Assembly: GCF_013283195.1 (NCBI RefSeq)
Contig: NZ_JABEKT010000002.1
Location: forward strand, 248,001 to 312,000
Source: Ensifer adhaerens
GTDB taxonomy: Bacteria > Pseudomonadota > Alphaproteobacteria > Rhizobiales > Rhizobiaceae
Reading direction: 5' to 3'
DNA length: 64,000 nucleotides
Shown here: positions 8,070 to 16,908 of the stretch, piece by piece
Layout of the letters: the number at the start of each line of letters is the position of its first letter
Numbering within the stretch: the stretch's first letter is position 1
Program-made: the position numbers and the translations under genes
The notes under the pieces: model-generated
Seen by the model: only the letters and a program-made list of their open reading frames with translations
The model's database searches: none
Told to the model about the DNA's origin: nothing

Positions 8070-8633
8070 GTGTTTATCCCGACGCTGCGACGCGATCGGG
8101 TCCTCTAAAAGTTGATTTGGGCTTGGACGCGATTCGTCGCGTCATGGGCCGGTAACGTTAGGTCAGTTGGGAAATGCCGGGCCGTTGAAGGCCAGCGTTC
8201 AGGCGCTTTGTGAACCCGACGGGGCAAAGCAGGATGCACGGTGCATCCCGAGTACAGCAACGGTTCCACCAGAAGTGCGCATATTAAAGAGAGTATATGT
8301 CATCTCACGCCTCCTTCAGTGTGGGTTGCAGACAATGTAACCTCGCACGCGATTGCCGGCACGGCAAGGCGCAATTTCGAATTGCAATTATATCGCCACG
8401 GATATGTTGCTCTCCGGCAACACGTTACTGTCGCCGGTCTGTCGGCAAACCTGTGCGCACTCGGCGGCACCGTTCCGATCCAGAACATCTTGGTTGTCGC
8501 AGGCCGCCTCAGCGCCACTGGCCGGTGCCGGGCGACCCCGGATCGCCCACACGCTTCCGCCCCAGGGCGGTGCAACCGTCCTGGGGGATCGCGACGATCT
8601 TGGCCGGGAGAGCCGGCCACCGGTGGTTTCAGA
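8070..8633. other. gene-poor stretch, nothing recognised
   Basis: About 560 bases between the DUF1127-like start and the HbpS-like stop. Frames crossing it on either strand have composition typical of non-coding translation, and no family motif was found. An AT-richer patch lies at about 8270-8400. No RNA gene or repeat was recognised. Confidence 0.5.
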
Positions 8634-9122
8634 TTACTTCAGCTGTCCGGCAGCTTTTTCGATGGCAGCGGCGGCGCAAGCCTCATCGAGATTACCGCCG
8701 GGAGCGCCACCCACGCCGATCGCACCGATGGTGACGTCACCGGCCTTGATCGGGACGCCGCCGGCAAGCACCAGGAAGCCTTCGATGTTGACCAGTTCGG
8801 CGGCTGCCGGGTTCTTGGCGACGTTCTCGGCCATTTTCGAGGTCGGCGTGCGCGAGGATGCGGAGGTGAACGCCTTGGCACGCGCTGCCCCAACAGTATG
8901 CGGGCCGGCATTGTCGGCGCGCACGAGCGCGCGCAGCACGCCGGCGCGATCGACCACCGCTGCCGTCACATTGTACTTGTCGGCGGCGCAGGCCTGAACG
9001 GCATTCACGGCGATCTCGACGGCAAGGCTCGACGGGATGTTCTTTTCGGTGAGCAGTTCGGCCTTTGCGGTGCCGCTGACGACGACGAGTGCGCAAGCCG
9101 TTGCGAGGAGGGTCTTGATCAT
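8634..9122 (-). CDS. secreted HbpS/GlcG-family (DUF336) protein
   Basis: A 162-residue exported protein. The ATG at 9122 gives a clean signal peptide (MIKTLLATACALVVVSGTAKA). The mature part has the GlcG/HbpS fold signature: AAVVDRAGVLRALVRADNAG, AFTSASSRTPTS, then GGVPIKAGDVTIGAIGVGG and ACAAAAIEKA. HbpS of Streptomyces is a secreted haem/redox protein that controls the SenS-SenR two-component system (established). Here the gene directly follows a two-component operon on the same strand, with 116 bases between, so a similar sensory role is plausible but unproven. Confidence 0.85.
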   Translation of the reverse strand: MIKTLLATACALVVVSGTAKAELLTEKNIPSSLAVEIAVNAVQACAADKYNVTAAVVDRAGVLRALVRADNAGPHTVGAARAKAFTSASSRTPTSKMAENVAKNPAAAELVNIEGFLVLAGGVPIKAGDVTIGAIGVGGAPGGNLDEACAAAAIEKAAGQLK

Positions 9123-9238
9123 GGCGTGGTTCCTATCCTTGTTCCGGAGGAAGCGTTTCGCTTTTCCGAAACCAGCACTACCCAATCAGCCCGAGCGGCA
9201 GAATCCGCGATGCCACCACCCGGCATAGGTAGGACAAC

Positions 9239-9838
9239 CTATGCCGACCCCTTCTCCGCCATCGTCAACCGAACGAACTCGGCCACTGAGCTGGTGCCGA
9301 GCTTGTCGGCGATCTTGGCCCTGTGCGCATCGATTGTCCGTGCCGAGATGTTGAGCGCCGCCGCGATCTCCTTGCTCGCCCAGCCCATGGCGACCATGTC
9401 GAGGACTTCGCGCTCGCGCTCGGTCAATCGGGCCAGCTGCAGTCGTGCCTCGCGCTTTTCGAGCCGCGCGTCGAAGCTGGCGAATGCCTGCTGCAGAGCC
9501 TCCACCAGCACTTCACCGTCGACCGGTTTGGTCAGGAAGTCCTGGATCCCCGCCTTGAAGGCGCGCCGACAGGCTGCGACGTCGCCATGGCCGGTGATCA
9601 TGATCGTCGGCCAGTCAATGCCGCGCTCGGCCAGCTTTGCATGCAGTTGCAGCCCCGAAACCAGCGGCATGCGCAGATCGACAAGAAGGCAGCCCGGTCT
9701 CTCCTCGTCGACATGCGTCAGGAAAGTCTGGGGATCGCCAAACGTCTCGACATCGATGCCGTAGGTGCGCAGCAGAAAGGCGATAGCAGCCCGTACCGCC
9801 TCATCGTCGTCGATCAGATAGACCCGGTATTTGCTCAC
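9239..9838 (-). CDS. FixJ/LuxR-type response regulator
   Basis: A 199-residue regulator with receiver and NarL/FixJ helix-turn-helix domains. The GTG at 9838 is chosen because it begins SKYRVYLIDDDEA and overlaps the kinase stop (GTGA). The acidic pocket is Asp10-Asp12, the phospho-acceptor Asp54 in LLVDLRMP, and the conserved Lys104 in LTKPVDG. The C-terminal HTH runs from LTEREREVLDMVAMG to TIDAHRAKIADKLG. It is phosphorylated by the adjacent kinase and probably activates transcription, perhaps of the HbpS-like gene that follows. Confidence 0.93.
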   Translation of the reverse strand: MSKYRVYLIDDDEAVRAAIAFLLRTYGIDVETFGDPQTFLTHVDEERPGCLLVDLRMPLVSGLQLHAKLAERGIDWPTIMITGHGDVAACRRAFKAGIQDFLTKPVDGEVLVEALQQAFASFDARLEKREARLQLARLTEREREVLDMVAMGWASKEIAAALNISARTIDAHRAKIADKLGTSSVAEFVRLTMAEKGSA

Positions 9839-11448
9839 AGCGTCTCTCGTTTCCCCGTGCGTGGCAGCGTAATCGTAAACCATGCCCCGCCATCTGGAGC
9901 ATTCTCCGCTTCAATTCGGCCATCGACGCGCTCCACCAATGTCGCACACAGCGAGAGCCCCAGACCCATGCCATCGGCCTTGGTCGTAAAAAAGGGTTGA
10001 AACAGTTTGGGAAACGCAGTTGCGGCGATCCCGGGCCCGTTATCGCGAACGATGATCTTCATCTCGTCACCAATGGCTCGTGTCTCGATTTCGACCAACG
10101 GGTCAGCAGTCTTCGCGTCCTCCAGCGCATCGGCCGCGTTGCGGATCAGATTGTGCAGCACCTGCTCCAGCTCGATCGGGTCGACGTCGGCCACAAGCGC
10201 CTCCTTCGTCAGATCGAGCTTGAGCCGGATGTCGCGCCCCTGAAGATCGGCGCCGGTCAGCGCTGCGATTTCGGCAACGATATCGTTGATCGCGCTTGTG
10301 ATAGGTTCCGGCGTTCGGTTGGAGGCATAATCGCGCATCCGCCTCAGCATCTCACCCGCTCGTTTCGCCTCGCGGACATTGACCTCAAGCGCCTCGGAGA
10401 TCAGCCCGATATCGGGCTTGTCGGCGCTGGCCAATCGGAGTGCCGCCTGGCTGCGGCTCAGCATCGCCGTCAGGGGTTGCGTCAGTTCATGCGCGATGCC
10501 CGACGCAAGCTCGCCCATGGCGTTGACGCGCGAGGCGTGCGCAAGAAGCGCCTGTCGCTCCTGCAACAGCGCGCGAGCCTCGGCCTCTTCGGTCGACATT
10601 CGGGATTTCTGGACGGCAGCCCGCTGACGAAGCGCAAACATCAGCGCAAAGGACGCCAGTCCGGCCATGGCGGCAAAGCCGATCAGCTGTCTGATCGGCA
10701 GGAGTGCGTCGGTCGGCATCGGCCGGTCGAGCGACAGCGAGATCCTTTGACTGGCGCTGTCGATCGTCGATTCGAAATGGGCAGGCGCGACGAAGGAGAC
10801 GGCTGCGCCGGCTGTCTCCTCGGCAGGTAAGTCGACCAGGAGATGATTGTCGAGCGTGAGCGTCAGATGCGCCCATCGCGGCCGCTCTTCCGGCTCCAGC
10901 AAATGGCGCGCATCGATGGAAAGCACCAGCGCGGTGTCCGATGGCGCTTGCGCCCTTTTGGCCAGCAGGTAATGGCCGTCTCGGCCGACATAGGCCGAGA
11001 CCTTGCCGGGCTGTTGTTGTGAGATCGCGTCGCGCAGTGGCGAAAGATCCTCGCCTTTGCCGAAGGGGACTTCGATCAGCGGTACGAGTTCATTGCCACT
11101 TTGAGCCGTCAGCGTCGCTTCGTTCCCGATCTTCTCATCGAGCGAAACGAGTGCGAGCCAGGCGATGCGCGGATAAAACCGCGCAACGCTCTCCATCACC
11201 TGCCGGGTCGCGTCCAGTCGTGCCGGTTCGGTGTCATCGGCAAGCGCGATCAGGCTGGTCATATGTGCGTCGTGCTGCGCCGCGCGCTGGGATATCAAGC
11301 GGTGCAAGGTCCGGCCCGCAGTCGTCAGTTCATCGCCGAGGCGCTGCCGCGACGATTCGATGGAATAAAACGCAAAGGCCAGGACCGCGGCGAGCCACAG
11401 CGCCGTAGCAAAGAGCCAGGATTTCAGGAGGCCGCTACTCACGTTCAC
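9835..11448 (-). CDS. membrane sensor histidine kinase
   Basis: A 537-residue kinase. Transmembrane helices at about residues 12-30 and 254-274 enclose a periplasmic sensor region of about 220 residues that resembles the double-domain sensors of DctB-like kinases. HisKA has the phosphorylated His320 in GIAHELTQPLTAML. The ATPase domain has NLIRNAADAL, DNGPGIA and GMGLGLSL. It is the first gene of the operon kinase, regulator, HbpS-like protein. The ligand is unknown; a secreted redox or haem-binding partner is suggested by context only. Confidence 0.92.
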   Translation of the reverse strand: MNVSSGLLKSWLFATALWLAAVLAFAFYSIESSRQRLGDELTTAGRTLHRLISQRAAQHDAHMTSLIALADDTEPARLDATRQVMESVARFYPRIAWLALVSLDEKIGNEATLTAQSGNELVPLIEVPFGKGEDLSPLRDAISQQQPGKVSAYVGRDGHYLLAKRAQAPSDTALVLSIDARHLLEPEERPRWAHLTLTLDNHLLVDLPAEETAGAAVSFVAPAHFESTIDSASQRISLSLDRPMPTDALLPIRQLIGFAAMAGLASFALMFALRQRAAVQKSRMSTEEAEARALLQERQALLAHASRVNAMGELASGIAHELTQPLTAMLSRSQAALRLASADKPDIGLISEALEVNVREAKRAGEMLRRMRDYASNRTPEPITSAINDIVAEIAALTGADLQGRDIRLKLDLTKEALVADVDPIELEQVLHNLIRNAADALEDAKTADPLVEIETRAIGDEMKIIVRDNGPGIAATAFPKLFQPFFTTKADGMGLGLSLCATLVERVDGRIEAENAPDGGAWFTITLPRTGKRETL

Positions 11449-11809
11449 GGATCCACGGTCGAAGGCGACGTGACCGGCCTACCGGCGTCTTCCACCTGGT
11501 CCGGCGCGTGCAAGGGAAATGGGGCGGTCAATTCGAACATGCCTCTGCTTTGCGGGTCAACGCATCTCCAGCCCGACAATCTGCCCAGGCAAAATTGAGG
11601 CCGTCCGATCTGATAGCACGCACGCGTAAAGATGAAACCCGGCTGAAGCGGTCTCCGGTTCGAACTGAACTGCTGGCGCCTGTCATGCAGCAGTCGCATG
11701 GCCGACATGATTTGCTAATGGACGCTGCGATCTCCATATCTAGACCAACACCTGAATTCGACGTGATGCCAGCGCCGCAGTTTATCCTGCCGGGCGCGAA
11801 GGAGATAAC
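11449..11809. other. intergenic region between divergent kinase and hypothetical genes
   Basis: About 360 bases that must hold the promoter of the kinase operon (leftward) and of the 101-residue frame (rightward). No clear operator, hairpin or further gene was recognised. Confidence 0.4.
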
Positions 11810-12115
11810 ATGATCGGGATCCCAAAGACGCTGGAAGACATGAGTGCGCGTGAGCGGTACGGCATGCTGGAAACGGTCGCCGGAGCACTGGAGGCCGTTG
11901 CCGAAGAGGCGGAAGATCTGGGCGACATCCGTTTCGCGGCCCACTCGAAATGCGTCGCCTGCACGATCCGCGGATACACTGACAATCTTGCGGCCCAAGA
12001 TATCAAGTCTGCTGAGCTTCTTCTCGAGCTTGGCATTACGCTCGTCCATCTGTCGTCGACGAGATCGGCCGGTGCCGAGACCACGATGTCCCACAATGTG
12101 CGAGTCTGTCACTAG
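11810..12115 (+). CDS. hypothetical protein
   Basis: A 101-residue frame with an AAGGAG-like ribosome site 5 bases before the ATG. The first 80 residues are acidic and helical (SARERYGMLETVAGALEAVA, then EEAEDLGDIRFAAHS), with a CVAC motif at about residue 48. The last 15 residues look less protein-like. No family was recognised. It is flanked by the kinase operon and RNase H, both on the other strand. Confidence 0.45.
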   Translation: MIGIPKTLEDMSARERYGMLETVAGALEAVAEEAEDLGDIRFAAHSKCVACTIRGYTDNLAAQDIKSAELLLELGITLVHLSSTRSAGAETTMSHNVRVCH

Positions 12116-12171
12116 CGTTTCCGAGCACCGTCGCGATTGGCGGACGATGCTGGCGAAAGACATTTGCGGGA

Positions 12172-12711
12172 TCAGCGAGCGCCGGTCCGGGCAGATTGGC
12201 GCCCAAGCGCGGCAAGCCTGTCTGCGCGCTCGTTGCCGACGAGCCCGGAATGGCCCTTGCACCAGGCGACAGTCAGTTCGGGGTTGCTTGAGAGCTGAAG
12301 GTCGATCGCCATCCAAAGCTCGGCATTCGCTATTCTTCGGCTCCGGACCTTCGCATTCGGGACAATCTTCTTCCAGCCGTTGTTCTTCCAGATCAAGCGC
12401 CAGCTGTTGCAGCCATTGACCGCGTAAACGCAATCGGACCAGACAATTGCGCTCTTGGCAGACGCGTTGCCTTTGACCCACAGCGTCGCCTTGAGCAGCG
12501 CGGTCAGCTCCATCGTGTTGTCGGCGGAACGCCGGGCGCCACCGAACTCGGACGCGATCTCCGTACCGTCGTGATAGACGACAAATGCCCAGCCGCCCTC
12601 GCCGGAGCTCGGTTCGTACGAGCCGTCGGTGAAGACGTGGAAGCCTGCGGAGGAAGGCTGCGCCTCGGCCGTATGGGTGCGGGAGCCGAGCATGGTGAGG
12701 GCGTCGTTCAT
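12172..12711 (-). CDS. ribonuclease H family protein
   Basis: A 179-residue RNase HI-type nuclease with a 24-residue N-terminal extension. The catalytic carboxylates are all present: Asp29 (FTDGSY), Glu68 (NTMELTAL), Asp93 (WSDC) and Asp164 (ERADRLA), plus His154 (CKGHSG). RNase HI removes RNA from RNA-DNA hybrids. The insert AVNGCNSWRLIWKNNGWKK corresponds to the basic handle region. The ATG at 12711 is chosen because residues read upstream of it are not protein-like. It may be a second copy beside a housekeeping rnhA elsewhere (inference). Confidence 0.85.
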   Translation of the reverse strand: MNDALTMLGSRTHTAEAQPSSAGFHVFTDGSYEPSSGEGGWAFVVYHDGTEIASEFGGARRSADNTMELTALLKATLWVKGNASAKSAIVWSDCVYAVNGCNSWRLIWKNNGWKKIVPNAKVRSRRIANAELWMAIDLQLSSNPELTVAWCKGHSGLVGNERADRLAALGRQSARTGAR

Positions 12712-12932
12712 ATCGCTGGTCTGATCCTGTGTGCCACTTTGCCCATGTCTACCAGACGAACAGGAATGTTGCGCGTTACACATCGCATCCCTAAATCCGC
12801 CGGTATCCTCGACGGCTGACCAACCCCCTGTCTTAGACGGTCGCCGTGATAGCAAAGTCCGGCGTTTGGGGGGCAGGCAGGGCCTTTCGCCCATGAACGC
12901 GGGTACCGCGTCGCGGTTCCTGCCCTCGCCGA

Positions 12933-13625
12933 CTACATGACGCCGAAGCGCTCGAACGCCTCGACCGTGCTCATGCCGGCCTCAATCGCCAGGCGAACCT
13001 TGTTTTCCGTCTCGGCCTTTTCGAAGGCGAGGGCGATCGCCTCCTGTTCCGCCTCGCGCGGGATAACGAGTACGCCGTCGCGATCGCCGAAGAGGATGTC
13101 GCCGGGGCGGATGCGGATGCCACCGATCTCGATCGGGACGGCGTAATCCACCACCTTGCCGCGCGGACCTTGATCCTGGGCATAGGATCCATAGCAGAAC
13201 GTCGGAAAGTCCAGGGCCAGGATACCGCCGCTGTCCCGGCAATAACCATCGCAGATCGCGCCCGCAGCCTTCAGCTGGATTGCGCGCGTCGACATCAGTT
13301 CACCCCAGACGGCATAACGTGGTGAGGAGCCTGCGCAGACGTAGATTTCGTTGGGTTTCAGGCTGTCGAGGGCATGGAACATCAGGCCGAATGGCTTGGT
13401 GCTGATCTCGGCGTGGCCGCCGTTGCTCGCGGTCGCAAAGAAATCCGCCTCCAGCACCGGCATGGCACGGCCGATTGCCACCATGTCGTCACGCAGGGCC
13501 TTGATCCGCGGCGGCAGGAACTGGTGCTGCAGCCCCATCGTGTCCAGGATGTCGCCGACCACGGCGGTAAAAAGCCGGCTTCGCATGGCCGCGAACAAAT
13601 CGGCATCGTTCTCAAAAGTCTTCAT
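12933..13625 (-). CDS. RraA-like / HMG-aldolase-like family protein
   Basis: A 230-residue member of the RraA/dimethylmenaquinone-methyltransferase-like fold. Key pieces are [14 protein letters not shown], the [11 protein letters not shown] motif equivalent to the G-x-x-x-x-R-D site, and [18 protein letters not shown]. Family members include 4-hydroxy-4-methyl-2-oxoglutarate aldolases and related oxaloacetate decarboxylases. Its start overlaps the stop of the mannonate-dehydratase gene, so the two are co-translated. A role as aldolase or auxiliary enzyme in sugar-acid breakdown is inferred; regulation of RNase E is unlikely from this context. Confidence 0.85.
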   Translation of the reverse strand: MKTFENDADLFAAMRSRLFTAVVGDILDTMGLQHQFLPPRIKALRDDMVAIGRAMPVLEADFFATASNGGHAEISTKPFGLMFHALDSLKPNEIYVCAGSSPRYAVWGELMSTRAIQLKAAGAICDGYCRDSGGILALDFPTFCYGSYAQDQGPRGKVVDYAVPIEIGGIRIRPGDILFGDRDGVLVIPREAEQEAIALAFEKAETENKVRLAIEAGMSTVEAFERFGVM

Positions 13626-14836
13626 CGTGTCACCTGTCCGTTCTGTGCGGCCCTGGCCGCAGAAATGCCCTGCATCACGCCGCGAATTTCGGCGAGCCCC
13701 TTCAGACGGCCAATGAGCGAGTAACCGGGGTTGATCCGTTCCTTGCCGATATCGTCGGCGAGCAGATGCCCATGGTCTGGGCGAACGGGAATCTGCCAGT
13801 CGTCGCGTCCGGAAGCGTGGCGGCGCTCCTGCTCCTCAAGGAGAGCGAGGATGACGGCCGGGATATCGCTCGATCCGCCAAGATGGTCGGCCTCATGAAA
13901 CGAGCCGTCCGCTTCGCGCTGGACGTTGCGCAGATGGGCGAAATGAATGCGCGAGCCGAACTCGCGCACCATCGCGGGCAGGTCATTTTCGGCGCGGGTG
14001 CCGTAGGATCCTGTGCAGAAGGTCAGGCCGTTGGCGGGGCTGTCGGCCGCCGCCAGGATGCGGCGCGCATCATTGGCCGTGGAAACGATCCGCGGCAGGC
14101 CATAGAGCGGGAAGGCCGGATCGTCGGGGTGGATGCAGAGTCTTACCCCGATCTCTTCGGCCACCGGGACGATCTCGCGCAGGAAGTGCGCGAGGTTTTC
14201 ATGCAGGTCCTCGGCGCTGACGCCATCGTACTCCGCGAGTGCTCCGAGAAAGCCAGCGCGATCGAACTTGCGCTCCGATGCCGGCAGGCCGGCAATCAGG
14301 TTGCGTTCGATCCGTTCGATCTTTGCAGGGGTCATCGCAGCAAAGCGCGCCTGTGCCGCTTCGATCTGGGCCGGCGAATAGCTTTGCTCGACGCCCCGCC
14401 GCTTCAAGACGAAGAGATCGTAGGCGGCGAAATCGATGGCATCGAAGCGCAGCGCGTATCCACCTGTTGGCAGCGGGTGCATGAGTTCTGTGCGGGTCCA
14501 GTCGACCACCGGCATGAAGTTATAGCAGACCGTGCGAATGCCGCAGCGCGAAAGCGCCCGCATCGTGTCCTTGTACCAGCCGACGTAGCGTGCGCTGTCC
14601 GATGATTTGAGCTTGATCGAATTGTGCACCGGAATGCTCTCGACCACACTCCAGCGCAGGCCCGCCGTCTCGATCAGCGCCTTGTGCTTCAGGATCTGAT
14701 CGTCGGACCAGGGTGAGCCGTCATAGACGTGGTGGAGCGCAGTGACGATGCCCGTCGCCCCCGCCTGCCGGATATGGCTGAGCGGCACCGGGTCGTCGGG
14801 GCCATACCAGCGAAAGCACTCTTCCATCGGCCTCAT
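13622..14836 (-). CDS. uxuA: mannonate dehydratase (UxuA family), copy 1
   Basis: A 404-residue enzyme that converts D-mannonate to 2-keto-3-deoxygluconate. The ATG at 14836 has GGAG 8 bases upstream and begins [12 protein letters not shown], the standard UxuA N-terminus. Typical segments are [43 protein letters not shown], the [10 protein letters not shown] loop, IHFAHLRNV and PVRPDHGH. It is divergent from a GntR regulator and coupled to the RraA-like gene. The UxuA paralogue at 20.3 kb is shorter and diverged. Confidence 0.93.
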   Translation of the reverse strand: MRPMEECFRWYGPDDPVPLSHIRQAGATGIVTALHHVYDGSPWSDDQILKHKALIETAGLRWSVVESIPVHNSIKLKSSDSARYVGWYKDTMRALSRCGIRTVCYNFMPVVDWTRTELMHPLPTGGYALRFDAIDFAAYDLFVLKRRGVEQSYSPAQIEAAQARFAAMTPAKIERIERNLIAGLPASERKFDRAGFLGALAEYDGVSAEDLHENLAHFLREIVPVAEEIGVRLCIHPDDPAFPLYGLPRIVSTANDARRILAAADSPANGLTFCTGSYGTRAENDLPAMVREFGSRIHFAHLRNVQREADGSFHEADHLGGSSDIPAVILALLEEQERRHASGRDDWQIPVRPDHGHLLADDIGKERINPGYSLIGRLKGLAEIRGVMQGISAARAAQNGQVTR

Positions 14837-14871
14837 TTCTTGAACTCCTGCGGTCTCGATGATGATCTTTA

Positions 14872-14885
14872 TTGTTGGACCAGAT
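14872..14885. promoter_or_regulatory. candidate GntR operator, left copy
   Basis: TTGTTGGACCAGAT is the inverted copy (one mismatch in 14) of a site 110 bp away at 14995-15008. Both centre on the near-palindrome TGGACCA. The site lies 36 bp upstream of the uxuA start, suited to repression by the adjacent GntR-family protein. Confidence 0.65.
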
Positions 14886-14994
14886 GATGCATTAAGGAGC
14901 GACGCAGAGATAAATTCAAGTAAAAATGAGCGGATAATGCCGAATTCTTCCTGGTGACGCTGAAATCGCCGCAGGGTGCTTGACATGTTTTCCA

Positions 14995-15008
14995 ATCTGG
15001 ACCAACAA
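14995..15008. promoter_or_regulatory. candidate GntR operator, right copy
   Basis: ATCTGGACCAACAA, the inverted partner of the site at 14872-14885, lies 26 bp upstream of the GntR start codon. The pair brackets the divergent promoters and would allow looping or coordinate repression of uxuA-rraA and of the regulator itself. Confidence 0.65.
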
Positions 15009-15033
15009 ATAGAACAACGCAAAGGAGGGGAGC

Positions 15034-15789
15034 GTGGCGCACAATTCCGCAAAACCGGAGCATTCGACAGGCGTCGAGCCAGCTGAGGTCGGCAAGACGT
15101 CGGCGGTCGACAGGCTCGTCGAGCAGATCAGGGATCTGATCGCCGAACGCGGTCTCGGCATTGGCGACGCGCTGCCGACCGAGCGCGATCTCGGCGAACA
15201 GTTTCAGGCGGGGCGCAACACGGTGCGTGAGGCGCTGCAGGTTTTGCGCGCCTATGGGCTTGTCGAGACGCGGCCCAAGGTCGGCGCCGTCATCAGTGGC
15301 GGTCACGGCGAGGCGATCCGCCGGCTCTTTGCCTTTCACAATGGCATATCGCCCGATTCCTTTCGCGACCTTCAAGGCTTCCGCCGCATCATCGAGACCG
15401 GCGTCGGCGATCACATCATCCTTCATGCAAGCGAAACCGACCTCGACAGGCTGGAAGCGGCCAACGCCCGGATCCGGACGGCTGAGAGCGTCGAGGAAGC
15501 GGCTCGCTACGACTACGAATTCCACGAGGCGATCGTCGAACTCTCAGGCAACAGGACGACGCTCGCCGCCTACCGGATGATGCGCTCGGTGATCGAAGAG
15601 GTCATGCGTCTGGGCAAGGCGGAGCGGCCGGTGCAGTCGGCGACCTACGAGGCCCATGCCGAAATCATCGATGCGCTGAGAGCGCGCGACCGGATTGCCT
15701 ACGCCTATCTCATGAGCCGTCATCTTGAATTCGGCCTCAAATTCGTCGGTGCGCCATCGGGCGCCCAACCCGCTGCGATCAAGACATAG
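15034..15789 (+). CDS. GntR-family regulator, FCD (FadR/UxuR-like) subgroup
   Basis: A 251-residue repressor. The GTG start follows a perfect AGGAGG. The winged helix covers about residues 20-90 ([45 protein letters not shown] split as two stretches). The FCD ligand domain follows from about residue 105 ([42 protein letters not shown]), with the metal/carboxylate-binding His residues of the family. FCD regulators sense sugar acids, which fits the mannonate/hexuronate genes on both sides. Confidence 0.92.
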   Translation: MAHNSAKPEHSTGVEPAEVGKTSAVDRLVEQIRDLIAERGLGIGDALPTERDLGEQFQAGRNTVREALQVLRAYGLVETRPKVGAVISGGHGEAIRRLFAFHNGISPDSFRDLQGFRRIIETGVGDHIILHASETDLDRLEAANARIRTAESVEEAARYDYEFHEAIVELSGNRTTLAAYRMMRSVIEEVMRLGKAERPVQSATYEAHAEIIDALRARDRIAYAYLMSRHLEFGLKFVGAPSGAQPAAIKT

Positions 15790-15880
15790 GCCGCATATCG
15801 TTTTCAGCATTCAGTCAGCACCGGCCCCTATGCCCGCGGGTCCGGCAATACGATCGAGGGCATCGGGGAGGAGACCCAAA

Positions 15881-16846
15881 ATGATCAATGCAAAACGCCA
15901 CGTCCTGACGCTCGCAGCCCTTCTGGTGAGCGCCAGCTTCGCACCCAATGCCGCCCTTGCTGATGGCAAGGCCATCGCCGGCATCGTCTTCCAGCAGGAC
16001 CAGTATTTCCGCGGTATCCAGATCGGCATGGAGAAGGCGGCGGAAGCCGCCGGCGACGAGCTGCTGGCCGGAAACAGCGACAGCAAGCTCGAAAAGGAAG
16101 CGCAACTGATCGACACCTATATCGCCCGCGGCGTCAACTCGATCGTCGTCGCGCCGCTGTCGGCGGATGCTTCGGTGCCCGCGCTGAAGAAGGCCCGCGA
16201 TGCCGGCATCACGGTCGTCACCTATGGCACATCGGCCAATGGCGACGTCGCCCAGGCGACCGTGACCAGCTCGGACCGGGATATCGGCATCGGTACCGGC
16301 GAGGCCGCCGCCCCGTTCCTGAAGACACTCGGCAATGGCGAGAAGGTCAAGATCGGCACGCTGGCCTTCAAGGCGCTCCTGCCGGAGCAATCGAACGCCC
16401 GCGTCGACGGCTTCCTGCATGTGGTGTCCTCGCAGGTCGAGATCGTCGCCCAGCAGGATGCCTGGCTGGCCGAAAAGGCGCTGGCCGTCGCCAGCGACAT
16501 GCTGACAGCCAATCCGGATATCAAGGTGATCTACGCCGCCAACGAAGGCGGCACGATCGGCGCCGTCCAGGCGGTGAAGAAGGCCGGGCTCGAGGGCAAG
16601 GTGTTCGTGTTCGGCACCGACGGTTCCGAGCAGCTCGCCAACATGCTTCTCGACAAGGACAACGTGCTGCAGGCGACCACGGCCCAGCAGCCTCTTGAGG
16701 TCGGCAAGCAGGCGATCGAGGCCGCGCAGAAACTGCTGGAAGGCAAGACGTTTGAAACGAAGGTCAATGTTCCCGTCCTTCCGCTCACGCGCGCAAATGC
16801 CGAAGGCGTCGCCGCCTACAAGGAAGGCCTGAAGGCTCTGAAGTAA
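15881..16846 (+). CDS. ribose-type sugar ABC transporter, periplasmic binding protein
   Basis: A 321-residue family-1 periplasmic binding protein. The ATG at 15881, after GGGGAGGAG, starts a clear signal peptide ending near NAALA. The mature part has IAGIVFQQDQYFRGIQIGM, IARGVNSIVVAPLSADA and VIYAANEGGTIGAVQA, typical of RbsB/ChvE-like proteins. It heads the importer operon (binding protein, RbsA-type ATPase, RbsC-type permease). Given the neighbouring sugar-acid genes the ligand may be a hexose, hexuronate or aldonate; this is inferred. Confidence 0.92.
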   Translation: MINAKRHVLTLAALLVSASFAPNAALADGKAIAGIVFQQDQYFRGIQIGMEKAAEAAGDELLAGNSDSKLEKEAQLIDTYIARGVNSIVVAPLSADASVPALKKARDAGITVVTYGTSANGDVAQATVTSSDRDIGIGTGEAAAPFLKTLGNGEKVKIGTLAFKALLPEQSNARVDGFLHVVSSQVEIVAQQDAWLAEKALAVASDMLTANPDIKVIYAANEGGTIGAVQAVKKAGLEGKVFVFGTDGSEQLANMLLDKDNVLQATTAQQPLEVGKQAIEAAQKLLEGKTFETKVNVPVLPLTRANAEGVAAYKEGLKALK

Positions 16847-16854
16847 GGCTTGCG

Positions 16855-16878
16855 GGGCGGGGCCTGCCGGCCCTGCCC
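16855..16878 (+). terminator. intercistronic hairpin after the binding-protein gene
   Basis: GGGCGGGGCC (16855-16864) pairs with GGCCCTGCCC (16869-16878) around loop TGCC, ten pairs with one wobble, 8 bases after the stop codon. There is no T-run, so it is likely a 3' stabiliser or partial stop that keeps binding protein in excess over ATPase and permease. Confidence 0.55.
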
Positions 16879-16908
16879 ACCATCTGCCGCGCCAACCGGA
16901 AACCACGG

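Noticed and set aside
8241-9764. 507-codon plus-strand frame crossing the HbpS-like and response-regulator genes
   Set aside because: It runs antisense to two genes with strong motifs, and its left part has no protein-like features or ribosome site.
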